Position numbers and translations under genes: made by a program. A stretch of 64,000 bases of DNA from Neoechinorhynchus agilis (lineage: Eukaryota > Acanthocephala), in the NCBI GenBank assembly GCA_051530055.1, contig CM121343.1, positions 1,860,001 through 1,924,000 of the forward strand, in the 5' to 3' direction. Of the stretch, positions 11,575-22,336 are shown piece by piece. The notes beneath the pieces were generated by a model. It did no database searches. It was not told where the DNA came from and saw nothing but the letters and a program-made list of their open reading frames with translations. Every line of letters starts with the position of its first letter. Within the stretch, counting starts at the first letter, position 1.

Positions 11575-12746
11575 CTATACGGTGCACCCACCAAGTCTCT
11601 GTATAGCATGCCGAATATCTTTATTTGAAGCTGTGTATATGACCGGATTCAGCGCTGAATTGGAGTATCCTAACCAGAGGACAAAATTATGAAACACTTG
11701 ATCTAATTCCGATATTTTCTTGACAAAGGCGGCTAGAACGTAAGTCATAAAAAATGGCATCCAGCATAGGATAAATAAAGTTGTAATGACCAAAAGTGTC
11801 CGTGTAAGACGTCCTTCTCTCGACTTTGCCAGTTTTGCCCTTTTTATCAAATTTATTTCAACGCTTGACGACGTTTTTGTCATTGAACTTTTTTTCTGAG
11901 CTGCAGGCGTGGTCCTCGCTTTAACCGTCATCGCTTGGGCTTCCTTCCGTCTTGACCGAAGCCTAACAATTGTACGTGAGTAGATTTCATGGTTCAATAC
12001 ACAAATGATCACTATTGGTAGCCAAAAGGAGCCGGTTGATGAAAATAGAACAAATAATCGATTTGTTGACATTTGGCAGATAATTGTTTCGTTAGAAAGC
12101 ATAGTAAGTAATTGGGAAGCATCGACTGCAAGAACAGGGAGTGCGATCAGTAGGCTAAATATCCATGCGGTGAATATGACAAATAGTATGAATTGTTTTC
12201 TGCGATACTTTCGATATGCAATTGGATTCCGTATGGATAGATACCGATCGAAAGTAACCAATACCAAGTTGAGAATGGACGCTGTACAAAGCGTAATGTC
12301 GAATATTAAAAACGCTCGACAGAAATGAAAGCCAAACAACCACGATTGGTATATGTAAGTTATTGTATGAAAGGGCAAAAGTATAAGTGAGCAGCAGAGG
12401 TCGGCTACTGCAAGGGAAATAAGGAAGTAGTTCTGAGGGGTAAGTATTAGCCTTGATGTAATAATTGCAAGAATTATCGTAAAGTTTCCAATCAAGCAAA
12501 AGATCGTAATGAACGTGAATACTGCAGCTACAAAATAAAGTGATGAAACATTGTGTTTTTGTCGATGTACGTACCCGTCAGTCCTACTTCCAATTTACTG
12601 GGAATCCGTTGTGAATAACTTAGATCAATTTCTTGCATTGCTGATGTTGTTACCGGTTTTGATTTTAGTTCAGCGAGGGGCTGACAATGCAGAGCAAACC
12701 AAAGAATACTATCGTTTGACAGTTGAAGACCACATTGGTTACGCAT
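11575..12746 (-). CDS. Aminergic-type rhodopsin-family GPCR
   Basis: A seven-helix receptor for a biogenic amine, by its motifs. Two exons, 12746-12575 and 12527-11575, joined in phase 1 over a 47-bp GT-AG intron, giving 374 residues. Hallmarks: GN in helix 1 (71-72), SLAVADL in helix 2 with Asp100, an Asp in helix 3 (Asp134, in DITLCTASILNL, the amine-binding aspartate), DRY at 151-153, SSTGSFWLP in helix 5, CWMPFF in helix 6, and NSALNPVIY in helix 7. A short basic third loop (KKSSMTKTSSS) and a very short tail ending GGCTV resemble the D2-dopamine/alpha-adrenergic/tyramine side of the family. The ligand cannot be fixed from sequence. The start ATG at 12746 is the first in frame; the short N-terminus (about 57 residues) is typical of amine receptors. 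Confidence 0.88.
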
Positions 12747-13351
12747 TTTGTTGGCCTGCCCAAAGAATATTCTTAAATAGGAGGTTCATTTGGCTTTATT
12801 CTAGAACCTCACGTTCGCTTCCCATTTGCTGACAAATGTAAGCGGGGGCTTTGTCTGGCACCCTGATCTTGATTCATTTGCATTCTGCAACAAGCTAAAG
12901 AGTTTTCGAATTGTAAGCTGATAAAAGGAAAAATGCGACTAAAACCTAAATATTTTTTATGCCCTTAGAACAGTAGATCTTGAAAAACTAATATGCAAAC
13001 CTTTTTAATGTGTATCCTCAAAAATCTGACGTGCACTCGTGGGCAAATCTTGAGAGCAATGGTAGAATTGTTTTGATACGGGGAAAAGTTAAAAGAATAT
13101 ACTGATTCCAATATTTCGGCACAATATTCCTAAATGCCTAATCCATTTGTCCGTGAGTGGAACAAGCATTCTATAGTTGTTCCGTCCACTGTATTGTCCC
13201 TCATCCAATATTATAACATCCTCGATTCCATAAAAAAGCGGCAATATGTGTATTATTTTATCCACATTACAGTTCGTCCACTGGTAGGACCCTTGATATG
13301 TCATTCGCTGCATCTATGCTGAAATTAACTCTTGCCTCAGTTATATCAAAA
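12747..13351. other. Intergenic: 5' flank of GPCR
   Basis: There is no gene. From about 13080 a partial copy of a hairpin family (GATTCCAATATTTCGGCACA) is recognisable; complete members are at 14491-14677 and 48080-48316. Confidence 0.45.
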
Positions 13352-13480
13352 TGTCGATATGTGAGCCATCGGGGTATATGATTAGCATTATTTTTTATTA
13401 AAAACGTTTCGAACCTCATAGGGTTCGTCATCAGTTCCAGTATCCCGATGAGGTTCGAAACGTCTTTAATAAAAAAAATT
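13352..13480. mobile_element. Foldback remnant, 'tgtgaggtaccgggg' family
   Basis: Starts ATGTCGATATGTGAGCCATCGGGGTAT and contains an internal hairpin, TTATTAAAAACGTTTCGAACCTCAT with GATGAGGTTCGAAACGTCTTTAATAA. Related ends are found near 36.04, 42.21, 53.18, 53.9 and 54.4 kb. Confidence 0.7.
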
Positions 13481-13779
13481 AAAACAATAATCTTTCTCAG
13501 TTATTAAGCAAATTATATTGCTAGTGTTAAAAGAATTTCGCTTGCTATCATAGTACCTGAAATCAAAGGATTAATCTTATAAAAATAATATAAATGTATT
13601 GCTTTACCTATTCTAAGATCCAACTTATCACAAACAGTAGCTGTTATTATCGAGAAAAGAGTGACATTTTATTCGGTCAGCGCAGTATCTTTGACAATTT
13701 CATTTAGATTTATTAATTCATACCATCAATTTCCTTTTTTCTACTTGTTAAATTGCGTATCCGCAAAGGATTAGCAGTC

Positions 13780-13920
13780 ATTGAGAGAAACGACCGGCGA
13801 CGGACGAGCAGGTGTATTCCAACGACAAAATATCTCGCTTGCAGTACAACGAAGCAATGCTGCTAGCGTGATATTTGCGGACGGTGGTGATTGTTGGAAA
13901 TCAATTGGGAGTTGTGTGTT
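13780..13920 (+). mobile_element. Fragment of non-LTR pol 3' end (copy 2)
   Basis: Reads TTGDGRAGVFQRQNISLAVQ and then RSNAASV, matching the 18.4-kb copy (TGDSRTGVFLRQNISLAVQ, RGNAASV). It ends with the shared tail GGACGGTGGTGATT. About 34 bp present in the 33.8-kb copy are deleted before the tail. Confidence 0.75.
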
Positions 13921-14218
13921 AGATTATCGCATATCACCAACTAAAATCAAATAAATCGATACCTTTAACAGTCAGCCATGTCGATTTTCGCATACGCTAA
14001 CCAGTGTATTGTGCAAAGATAACGACTAGCAAATAGTAGTCGCTTTTGAAAGAAAGCGTCACTACCGAAGACTTATTACTCAGTTTCAATTTGCGCATAA
14101 ATTTAATTTTAACCAGCTGAAATCGAGCTTAGAGATCACCCGATAACCTGAACCATTAAGGCGACAATTCAAGCAGAAATTTAGCTGAGGAACGAAAGCG
14201 TTCAAAATGTAGAGAGCT

Positions 14219-14435
14219 ATTAAGGAATTACCATTTCGCCCCTTTTGCTGTGGAAACGTATGGAGCCTTTGAACCATCAGCGTTCACTCTCCTCGACGAT
14301 TTGGCACGAAGGACGAAAAGGATGACGGGGGAAACGCGCTCGAGAAATTTCCTCGCTCAACAAATCGCAATTGCGATACAGCGAGGGAACGCTGCCAGTA
14401 TTCTGGCGACGTCGGGATGTTTACAAGAATGAAAA
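14219..14435 (+). mobile_element. Fragment of non-LTR pol 3' end (copy 3)
   Basis: The plus-strand frame shows VETYGAFEPSAFTLLDDLAR, TGETRSRNFLAQQ and IQRGNAASILAT, the same block as the other copies but more diverged. The flanks do not continue the element. Confidence 0.72.
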
Positions 14436-14490
14436 ACGAAATAGTAAAATAAAAGAATTCCGATTTTCTGAAAAAAACTCTTCCGACTGT

Positions 14491-14677
14491 TTATTTATGA
14501 CGGAGAAATTGAAGGAATTTATTAAATCCGATATTTCGGCAAAATCTCATACTTGTATCAAAAAAGCTTACTTGTATTTTCCTCTGCTAACAACCTTGAT
14601 AAAGGCACGAGATTGTGCCGAAATTTCAGATTTAGTAAATTACTTCAACTTTTCTGCCGTAAACAAACATGAATAAT
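14491..14677. mobile_element. Foldback element, 'ccgatatttcgg' family
   Basis: The left arm has TTTATTTATGACGGAGAAATT and AATCCGATATTTCGGC; the right arm has GCCGAAATTTCAGATTTAG and TTCTGCCGTAAACAAACATG. The inner arms carry ACAACCTTGATAAAGG. The same family forms the better hairpin at 48080-48316. Confidence 0.7.
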
Positions 14678-15278
14678 TCAATCTTCAAACTGAAGAGTTT
14701 ACAAACATTCATGCCACCGCTCTTGATCTTCCTTCCGCAAAAGATAAAACTTAATGGCAATTTCATTTGCTCGCCACACTTTATTACTGAAGCTTGGTGT
14801 TTTGAAAAAGCTGCTTCATCCTGCAAAGAAAATGTATGCTCAACTTTCTCCCTTTGTGATTATTTCGTTAGATTGGCATTTTTAACGGGTTTACACCGTC
14901 GCAACTAAACCGACTAAATTTTTTAATTGAAAAATGTAAGCGATTAATGTTCTGAAACTAGTTTTTAAAGTCGCAAACGGCATCTTTTTAAATGGTGATG
15001 ATTTTTACCTGTAAGAGAAAGCAATCGTCTGAGCACTACAATCGCACTGCATTGCGCTTAATGGTGAACTATTCCATTAATGCTTCGTAAATTGTATGAT
15101 GATCGGCCATTACAAATAAGAAGCACTGAACGTACACATACAAGTACCGAAAAATTGGTGCTCACACTACAAACATCGATGATTTATAATAGGTGGAAAC
15201 TTGTGCCCCTTCAGATGGATCACTTTATAGTCTAAGAGTACATAATGAAGAGAACCAATATAATTTGAGTATTGTTTT
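14678..15278. other. Intergenic: 3' flank of RCAN
   Basis: There is nothing I can support in this stretch beyond the 3' flank of the calcipressin gene. Confidence 0.4.
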
Positions 15279-16096
15279 TCACGTGGAATCCTTGCATCGA
15301 TGTAGTACTATTGAGGGCATTTCATCAGAACATGAGACGAAAACTTGTTCTTGAGAAGGACGGTCACGCTCTTGTTGAACTTTAAGCAATGCATCGAACA
15401 GTTCATTGTGATTCACTATTGATTTGGACGAGTGTGTTTCTTCAGATTTTGACTGGTATGGAATAGGTTCGATTTGCTGTTCCCAACCTGGTGGAGGACT
15501 CGAGGGCGGTGAGATCAAGAACTGCTTCACTGGTATTGGTGGTTCAAGATATCTAGGACCGTTCGATGAACTGTGTGCATTACTGGCTGCATAGTAGCAG
15601 TGGCACTCGTATCGTTTATCACCGCCATCCACGGTATCGATTCTTGACGTCGTGTAACCAATCCACTCGAGAATCGATACTTTAGCAAATGGAATGTTCT
15701 GTATCTGGCACATGCAACTCTTGCATCCTGAAGTGAATCATAGGATATGCGACATCTTCTAAAGGAACGGAAATAAATAAAAGATGGTTTCCGCGACTCA
15801 TCCAGGAGAAACAGGTTCTCTAATTGCATCTTTAGGTTCGTTGAGTCAAAAAGAGACGCCGGTAAGTCCGTCAATATGCATGCGAATGGCTTCGTAGACG
15901 GTGGATTTCTTATTGATGGATACTCTAACATGTCATCTCTTAGTGATAAATTCAAATTCTTAAGTTTCTCTTCCCACTCCTCTTCTTCGATTTGATTTGG
16001 AATCACATAGTCATGGAAATTAACAATGGTTCCATCGTTGCTTATAGGCGATTCTGAAAGTTCATCCAATTTGTCCTCATTGTTATTGATCGACAT
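15279..16096 (-). CDS. rcan: Calcipressin / regulator of calcineurin
   Basis: RCAN proteins bind and modulate the Ca2+/calmodulin-activated phosphatase calcineurin. The first part (16096-15681) has an acidic N-terminus, then an RNP-like fold with FACILTDLP and FIYFRSFRRCRISY. The second part, ending at 15279, has CHCYYAAS, LEPPIPVKQFLISPPSSPP (the family's conserved SP-repeat signature), PPGWE, NHNELFDALLKVQ and PSIVLH. The parts are in different frames, so an intron is needed. GT-AG splicing removes 15680-15643 (only 38 bp) and gives 259 residues. A perfect 11-bp inverted repeat bounds 15680-15634 (47 bp), whose removal also keeps the frame and gives 256 residues. The start at 16096 is chosen because the open frame further upstream has no ATG. 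Expected interplay with CaMKII signalling is inference. Confidence 0.92.
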
Positions 16097-16277
16097 CGTT
16101 ATATTTTTATCTACAACAAATCTATGTAATCTAGGAACTCTCACGCTTGATAACAGACACCATGGAAGCTTCTCTGAAAATCGATTTCACTGACAACAAT
16201 CCAACGTAATCTTTAAAGAATCAGAATTAAGACCGTGAAAAGCGTCAATTGGATTAGAAGACAAATAATAAAAATAC
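16097..16277. other. 5' flank of RCAN
   Basis: Short upstream region; no clear core promoter element. Confidence 0.35.
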
Positions 16278-16334
16278 GTGTAAGATTATTCTTTTTTTTC
16301 ACCATACACGGCTCAAAAGAATAATCTTACACAC
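16278..16334. repeat. Short hairpin
   Basis: GTGTAAGATTATTCTTTT faces AAAAGAATAATCTTACAC, an exact inverted repeat of 18 bp with a loop of about 20 bp. Confidence 0.8.
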
Positions 16335-16376
16335 ACATCTATCAAAAGGCTTAAATAATAAAGACATTTTTCCTTT

Positions 16377-16487
16377 TTTGGTCTTCGGTGAGCTGTCACC
16401 ACGAAGAGGGAACTCAGGTTCCGAAATATTTAATTCAATAGTTAATGTTTAATTCTCGGGGTGGTGACAGCTCACCGAAGACCAAAA
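16377..16487. mobile_element. Foldback element with 27-bp terminal inverted repeats
   Basis: TTTTGGTCTTCGGTGAGCTG continuing into TCACCAC on the left is exactly mirrored on the right by GTGGTGACAGCTCACCGAAG continuing into ACCAAAA. The interior is about 57 bp and non-coding. Confidence 0.8.
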
Positions 16488-17769
16488 TTAGATTCCCCGA
16501 ATGTAATTCTCAAAGACATTTTTCTTTCAAAAGTCGAATTTGTTTTCGAAAAATGGGTGATGACAGCGAGCAATTTTTATTTCTTTTTTGTCTGCAGATA
16601 TGAGTTGATTTTAGCTTTTATCTTAAAATATTGCGCTTCTAACGATGAAAACGAGTTCATTGCGCTTGCGATATTGGGAATTGTTCATCGCCCATAAACA
16701 CTTAATTACGAGCACGACGAAGCGCTCTTGTTTAGACCGTCCAACGAGGAGAACTGCTCGGTGTCCTTAGTCATTAGTGAAACTGTGTAGTAAAATCATG
16801 ACTCGATGAGTGCAAATGAACACTAATTTGATGATGATGATGACGACGATGATGATGAGTGCCATAGACCGAATGTGAACTCACGGCTAAAGATGGCGAA
16901 AGTACTTAAACGGGAATTCAGATCAGAGTCGATTTTAGGCACCCGCGGCGGAAGAAAACTTTAAAGAGATTGCCGCAGATTAATCGATATATATGCAGAA
17001 GTGTCGCTTTTATTTCCACTTGTTGCGTTATCTCGATAAGAATGTGTGATTGGAAGCGATGAAAGGGTCATTGGGAAAGTGACAAGTCAAATTTGAATTA
17101 CTAATTGGCGTCCTTTTTTGGTGCTCAGAATATCTCTGAGTTGAGAACAGGGGCAATTTCTGGGAAAAGGAAGCGCAGAAAATACGTATCGATGAATCTC
17201 TCCTTAAATTTGGAGTTCAATTGCCCGAGATGAATCACTGTGGAGCATTTCTTCATGCAAAGCATCCGTCCTTTTGACCATTATCCCAGAACGTCTGCCG
17301 AGTGATCCAGAGGCTAAGAATGTAGTAAGCTTCATAACCAAAAAACAAAGTGTATTTGCGCTTGTTATTTGTGGTCTCCAAGAATAGAGCTTAAGAGTGA
17401 AACGTTGCAAATGTTTTCCACTAGTGAATATCGAGAAGGATCAGATCTAAAAGGTGAGCCGTCATTTGGAATGTTTAAGATCCACAACGACAAAAAAACG
17501 CCGTTTGAGGTGAATCTTTAAGATAGAATTATATTAATCATCGATAGAAAATCGTATCCCGTGATTCTTCGCCTTCTCGACAAATCGTATAAATGCAGTA
17601 GAAGGGATCCGCGATATTTTCAATCTTTGTGAAATGCTGGTTGTGGCGGAGTGAGCGATGGAATTGAGCCAATTCTCAAGGCACTTCCACCTCGTGCTAA
17701 TCATTGCAGGAAACGAAAATGCGGTCACAGTAGCAACTTAAGGAAGAAAATCAAATAAATCAAACCAAA
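16488..17769. other. Intergenic, with a GAT/GAC trinucleotide run
   Basis: No gene is supported. A run of TGATGATGATGATGACGACG occurs near 16830-16860. Near 17535, ATCATCGATAGAAAATCG is a motif also seen near 26970 and 60003, probably a shared transposon end. Confidence 0.5.
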
Positions 17770-18526
17770 AGTTTAAATCTACTTTCCGGTTCTCGCGATG
17801 GGGTCGTCCGAGCTAAACTGTTGGCAGTTTCAACGCGAGAATCTGGGGCGTGGTTGGAGGCTGTTCCTCTGGCATCAGTGGGAACTCTCCTTACTGATGA
17901 GGTAACGAGGATCGCAATATCCTTAAGACTTGGTCTCCCGATATGCACGCCCCATCGTTGTCGATGTGGGTCTTTGGTTGATGCTTTCGGGCGACATGGT
18001 CTCGTCTGCAGAAGGTCAGGAGGAAGGTTCTCACGCCATTCTGAGATCAACAGCGTAATTTGTCGGGCGTTGAGAACGGCGAACTTCCCGAACCCGCCCA
18101 CCTTTGTCGACTAGACGGCCGTAGGCCCTATGGAATTTCGGTCTTCCCGTGGCGGGAGGGCAAATGCCTTCTCTGGGACGCCACGTGTGTGGACACGCTC
18201 GCAGTGGGCAACATTCCCTACTCCCTCGAAATCGCCGGTGGTGCCGCCAGTGCAGCGGAAGGGAGGAAAATACGGAAATATATTCAGTTATCGAGGGCTC
18301 ACTATTTTGTCCCCTTTGGGGTAGAGACGTATGGAGCGCTCGGCAGCTCGGCACTCTCTCTGCTCCAGGATCTCTCGAAGAAATCGAGAGAGGCAACCGG
18401 TGACTCAAGAACAGGCGTATTCCTTCGACAAAATATCTCGCTTGCAGTTCAACGAGGCAATGCTGCCAGCGTGATGGCGACGGTCGAGGAAGGACAAAAG
18501 CTGGAATTTGACGGGAGGTGGTGAGT
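17770..18526 (+). mobile_element. 3' end of a non-LTR retrotransposon pol, frameshifted (copy 4)
   Basis: The longest copy. Frame 1 (17770-18113) has SGAWLEAVPLASVGTLL, then a zinc-binding pattern CTPHRCRCG...HGLVC and RFSRHSEIN. At about 18100 the reading shifts to the next frame with DGRRPYGISVFPW, LLWDATCVDT, AASAAEGRK, FVPFGVETYG, RQNISLAVQRGNAAS, and a stop near 18524. The order (Cys-His knuckle, RH, RPDG-like, WDxT) resembles the C-terminal knuckle plus restriction-like endonuclease of R2/NeSL-type elements; that is inference. The expected PD of RPDG is PY here, and the frame is broken, so the copy is dead. No reverse transcriptase core is visible upstream. Confidence 0.78.
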
Positions 18527-19673
18527 GTGCTTCAAACAGATTGTTTGAATTGTTAAAAAAGTTAAAAGTTTAAATTATATTAATGTTTTGATAAATATGC
18601 GCCCATGCGATAAATTGGATTTTATTAACTATCAAACTCTTCTTAGAATACTTTCTTAAAAGATCGTTTCATTAACCAATCACTAGGAATGGGTATAATT
18701 GCATCAGTTGAAATCGATAAAAATCGGGGCGGTTCCGTACGTGTCGGAAGCATGAAATTTCGCATTTGGAAAAACCAACGGTTATTGCTACGATTTCTTC
18801 TTATATAGATAGATTTACACGTTGACACGATTGCACTCACCATGGTAAAGATGCAGAACTTCTCGAGGGAAAAAACTAAATAGTGATGACTTAGGGAGCG
18901 ACGATAGTGAAGTATCATACTTTTCATAGTCCGTAAAAGCGGCAACGAATGTGGATAAACAGCATTATCTATTGCTATTAAATACCCCATCGTTTCCATG
19001 GTTACAAACACGTAAGATTTTCTAAGATACTTCAAAAGCACCGCATGCAAAACAACGATTCATTATTAATGGCAGAAATTCGTAATCTCAAAACGATGCA
19101 CCCTCACAATTGCGAGGATCCACAAAAAGTGATCTTTTTCACGGTTTTAACAAACCGAGGGATTTTTCCGAAATCGATACTTTGATCAACCCAAAGATTC
19201 TTATCAGAAATATCGTGAGTCATTTTGAAATTGACACCAAGTGGTATGTTGTCAACACGATTTACATATTGAAAAATAATCGATGTTATCGTTCTCCAAA
19301 TTAAGGACTATTTTCATTCTACTAAATGGCACGTTTGCGTTTCGTGTAAAATATTATCACCAAAGTGTCGACAAAATAAAGAAATCTGGGATCTTTTGAT
19401 GAGCAAGAAATTAATCAAAGTTAAAAAACCGTATAAAATCTTTACTTTAAGGTCTTACAACTCCTTCAGCCTAACAGAAACGATTTTTTTGAAATAGTGC
19501 ACAGCAATCGGAATAAAATATTCCTGGTTCGTTAAAGGTTGTTGCGTTTGATTTAATTTTAAGGATTCGGGCTATGAGTGTCTACATTTTTTGTTTTTGT
19601 ATTGGCGACAAATGTTGCATAGCGCCGTTAATCCAATTTTGATTTAAACAAGAACCATGTATAACATTAATGG
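18527..19673. other. Intergenic: 3' flank of syndapin
   Basis: Over 1.1 kb without a supported gene. A 135-codon ORF on the minus strand (18643-19050) has no recognisable domain and no splice partners. Confidence 0.4.
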
Positions 19674-21455
19674 TCAGATAGAAGTAGCATACGAAGCTGG
19701 ATAAAGACCTTCTTTACTTCCATGTCTTCCTTTGCACCACCCTTGTTCGTCTCTCTCTTCAATCATATAAAATTGCATCCCTAGTTTAGCGCCATGATAC
19801 ACAAACAAGAATCAAAGGGTTCCTCAATTACCTGCTCTAAGTGATAATTCGTCCGATTCCTGTGCCACATAATCGTAAATGGCTCTTACTGGAACGCCGT
19901 CAGGCGGTATTTCATCTCTAAAAGGGTTATTAGCATCGGGGTAAAGTGTTGAAGTCATCAATGGCATAGTTGATGAATTGTAATCCGCCAATGATATTTG
20001 ATCCATGATGCGGGTAAAACCGATCCGCGCAGGGCCCGGATGAGGTGGAGCTGGGTTGGTTTTACGGCAAATTGGTACCAAGTTATTGGGATTCTCCACA
20101 AATTCTATAAACTGCGGCTTTTGCATCGGCATCTTCGCCCCATAAGTACGAGCCCACCAATCAATATCTGCTTCGGCATCTGCACCATCAATACAAATGC
20201 TTAGTTCGTCATAAATCGCGGCAAGCCTATGAACGGAGGTGGATATAAATGAAAACAAGCAAGTACTGCGCAATGTAACAAAATGAAATTCAGTCCCGGC
20301 TAAGAAAGTTGAGCCGTTCAAACCCCGAGAAGCACAGATATCTACAAACCCGCGCTCCTGAGCCTAAGGTAACCCATAAAATAACCAATTTTTGTAGATA
20401 TCTGAAGAGGTGGATTTTGTCAATGAAATATTAAATAACATCAAAACAGTTTTCGTGGTTTGAACGGCTCAACAAGAATATCTTTCCACTCGAATGTGAT
20501 CCTGCATGAAATATATAAAATGCTTACTCTGCGGATTTTGATATATCAAGACTGGTATGCGTCCCTTTAAAAACTTCCTTGAAAAATCTCAAACGCTCTC
20601 GTTCAAAGGTTTGTGTTTTTTCAAAGACCTATAAAACGGATGTAATATCAGAATGCAAAATTTAAGATTTACCGTACTCATTTGCTCGATGTACAATGGC
20701 ATTAAATGTTCGAGTTCTTCTATGGAACTTCTATACTTTTGTTCACAGCTTGACTTTTCCTTAACGGACCTTTCCAATCGTTCCAATATCTTTCGCCTGG
20801 CATCCAAATTTGACTGTTGCGTTCCCGAAGACGACTGTATTTGACGATCGATGGCATCCTTTTGATTTTCTGCGGTCTTCATTGCCTTGCATGCGCTATA
20901 GTAATCCTTCTTACACTTCATCATTCGCGTGTAAATCTTCGCCCAGGATTTTTGGGCCTTTTTGAATTCATCATCGTATTCCCTTACAGTACGATTACTA
21001 ATCATTCCACGATTGTAGTTATTCTTTTGCCACGCCTTGACGTGTTCCACAACTTCCCGTAACCTATCGGCGATCGTCGCATGAATTTCCGCAGTTCGGT
21101 CGGTCTCTGAGAGAAATGCTGTCCATGCGTTCAATGTACTCCCGCACTCAGCACCGCGTTCAAGTTGAAGAATTTCGGCCCATCGGCGGGAACAAGATCG
21201 AAGTTGCCTAGCAAACGACTTCTCACAATCAGATCTGTCTTGAAGGAAACTGGTTAAATCAGAACAACGCCTGTAACCATCATCAATCCTCTTAACGGCA
21301 AATCTGTATCGATTGATCTCCCAAAAATTCGGAACTTCTTGGGCTGCGCCAGATAATTTCGCTGTGGAATTATTTTGACAATTTTCATCATCGACGTTGT
21401 TTATATTGCTGCTACCGCCGCCGCCGGCGGCTTCATCGCGATTATCTTTAGTCAT
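19674..21455 (-). CDS. sdpn-1: Syndapin / PACSIN (F-BAR plus SH3)
   Basis: Membrane-bending adaptor of endocytosis and recycling that binds dynamin and actin regulators by its SH3 domain. Four exons: 21455-20673, 20628-20528, 20226-19832, 19780-19674, all with GT-AG introns (44, 301 and 51 bp), phases consistent, 461 residues. An acidic/Gly-Asn-rich start is followed by the F-BAR domain (FWEINRYRFAVKRIDDGYRR, AFLSETDRTAEIHATIADRL, KKDYYSACKAMKTAENQKDA, ERERLRFFKEVFKGTHTSLD, WWARTYGAKMPMQKPQF). The linker contains NPF (NNPFRDE), a typical EH-domain ligand. The C-terminal SH3 domain reads VRAIYDYVAQESDELSLRAG and ends GWCKGRHGSKEGLYPASYA. An upstream in-frame Met at 21509 is possible. Intron 2 contains an imperfect hairpin element. 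Confidence 0.95.
20308..20473 (-). mobile_element. Foldback insertion inside syndapin intron 2
   Basis: GTTGAGCCGTTCAAACC on the left is mirrored by GGTTTGAACGGCTCAAC on the right, and an inner pair CAGATATCTACAAA / TTTGTAGATATCTG is also exact. The element lies wholly within the 301-bp intron 20527-20227, which accounts for that intron's unusual length. Confidence 0.8.
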
Positions 21456-22159
21456 CTTTAAAAACTTAAGTGTAAGGGTTCGTGCTTCGGATGATCGGTA
21501 AAAGAACAAAAATCGAATTTCGATCGATTGTGTGTACGTAAAAAAACCCGCGATGAAATCAACTGCAAAACCTCGAACGAATAGGGAATTTCTCGGCGGT
21601 TAATAAAGCCAGCAATCGGCCGCATTCTCACCTATTGATTGAAATCACCGTGTACAGATTGGCCTTGATTTTGAACGACAAAACAACGCGCACCACGACG
21701 GCGACCTGCGAGCGCGTACAAGAACAAACGTGCGCACCTGCAAAAGCATGGAACGATCACGTTTTGTGCGAATGACGGTGTCAGGCACAAGCAGCTTATC
21801 AGCAAGAGAGATTTTAGCGAACGATCGATCGACGTTCAAACGACGCCAAATATCGACATCTTGCGCGCGCGCGTTATTCCTCGTGACGTCGATGCGTTTT
21901 GCGCGCGTCATTTTGTGATGACCGTCGAACGAACTTTTTTCAACTTGGACGGAGACACGCTTCGGCATTCGACTCAAATTATAAGCGACGTGAGTCCTTG
22001 ACAGTTCAAAAGGTTCGTCGGTGTGGGATATACTAGTCTACGGGGAAAATCATAAACAATTGATCTTCGTTGGTTTCATTGTGCAGGAAATGTATACCAC
22101 TAGTTGTTTGAAGGGATTGAACTGTTCATAAAGTGGTCGTTTTATGGCGCGTATAAAAA
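21456..22159. promoter_or_regulatory. Putative syndapin promoter region, locally CpG-rich
   Basis: Upstream of the syndapin ATG the stretch 21690-21930 is rich in CG dinucleotides (for example GACGTCGATGCG, TTGCGCGCGCG), unlike the surrounding AT-rich DNA. ORFs here look like by-products of that composition. Promoter role is inferred from position and composition only. Confidence 0.35.
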
Positions 22160-22305
22160 TTAAAATCCGATTGGTTTCGGAGCCACACGATCTTGTACGC
22201 CTTTTTGGTCATTTAAGGGATGGATCAATATGCACTGTCCTAAGATTGCATATTGATCAAAAGGCGTACAAGATTGTGTGGCTCCGAAACCAATCAGATT
22301 TTAAA
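22160..22305. mobile_element. Near-perfect foldback element
   Basis: The left arm has AATCCGATTGGTTTCGGAGC, CACACGATCTTGTACGCC and TTTTTGGTC; the right arm has GGCGTACAAGATTGTGTG and GCTCCGAAACCAATCAGATT. Arms are about 55-60 bp and non-coding. Confidence 0.88.
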
Positions 22306-22336
22306 ATCCAAAAAATCAATTTAATTTCACTAGCAC

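Noticed and set aside
12551-12832. 93-codon plus-strand ORF across the GPCR first exon
   Set aside because: Antisense shadow of the GPCR exon and its intron.
18643-19050. 135-codon minus-strand ORF
   Set aside because: No domain, no splice partners, and no similarity to anything I recognise; could be chance. Not called as a gene.
21645-21977. 110-codon Arg-rich ORF upstream of syndapin
   Set aside because: Explained by local CG-rich composition in the promoter flank; ORFs also occur on the other strand; no domain.
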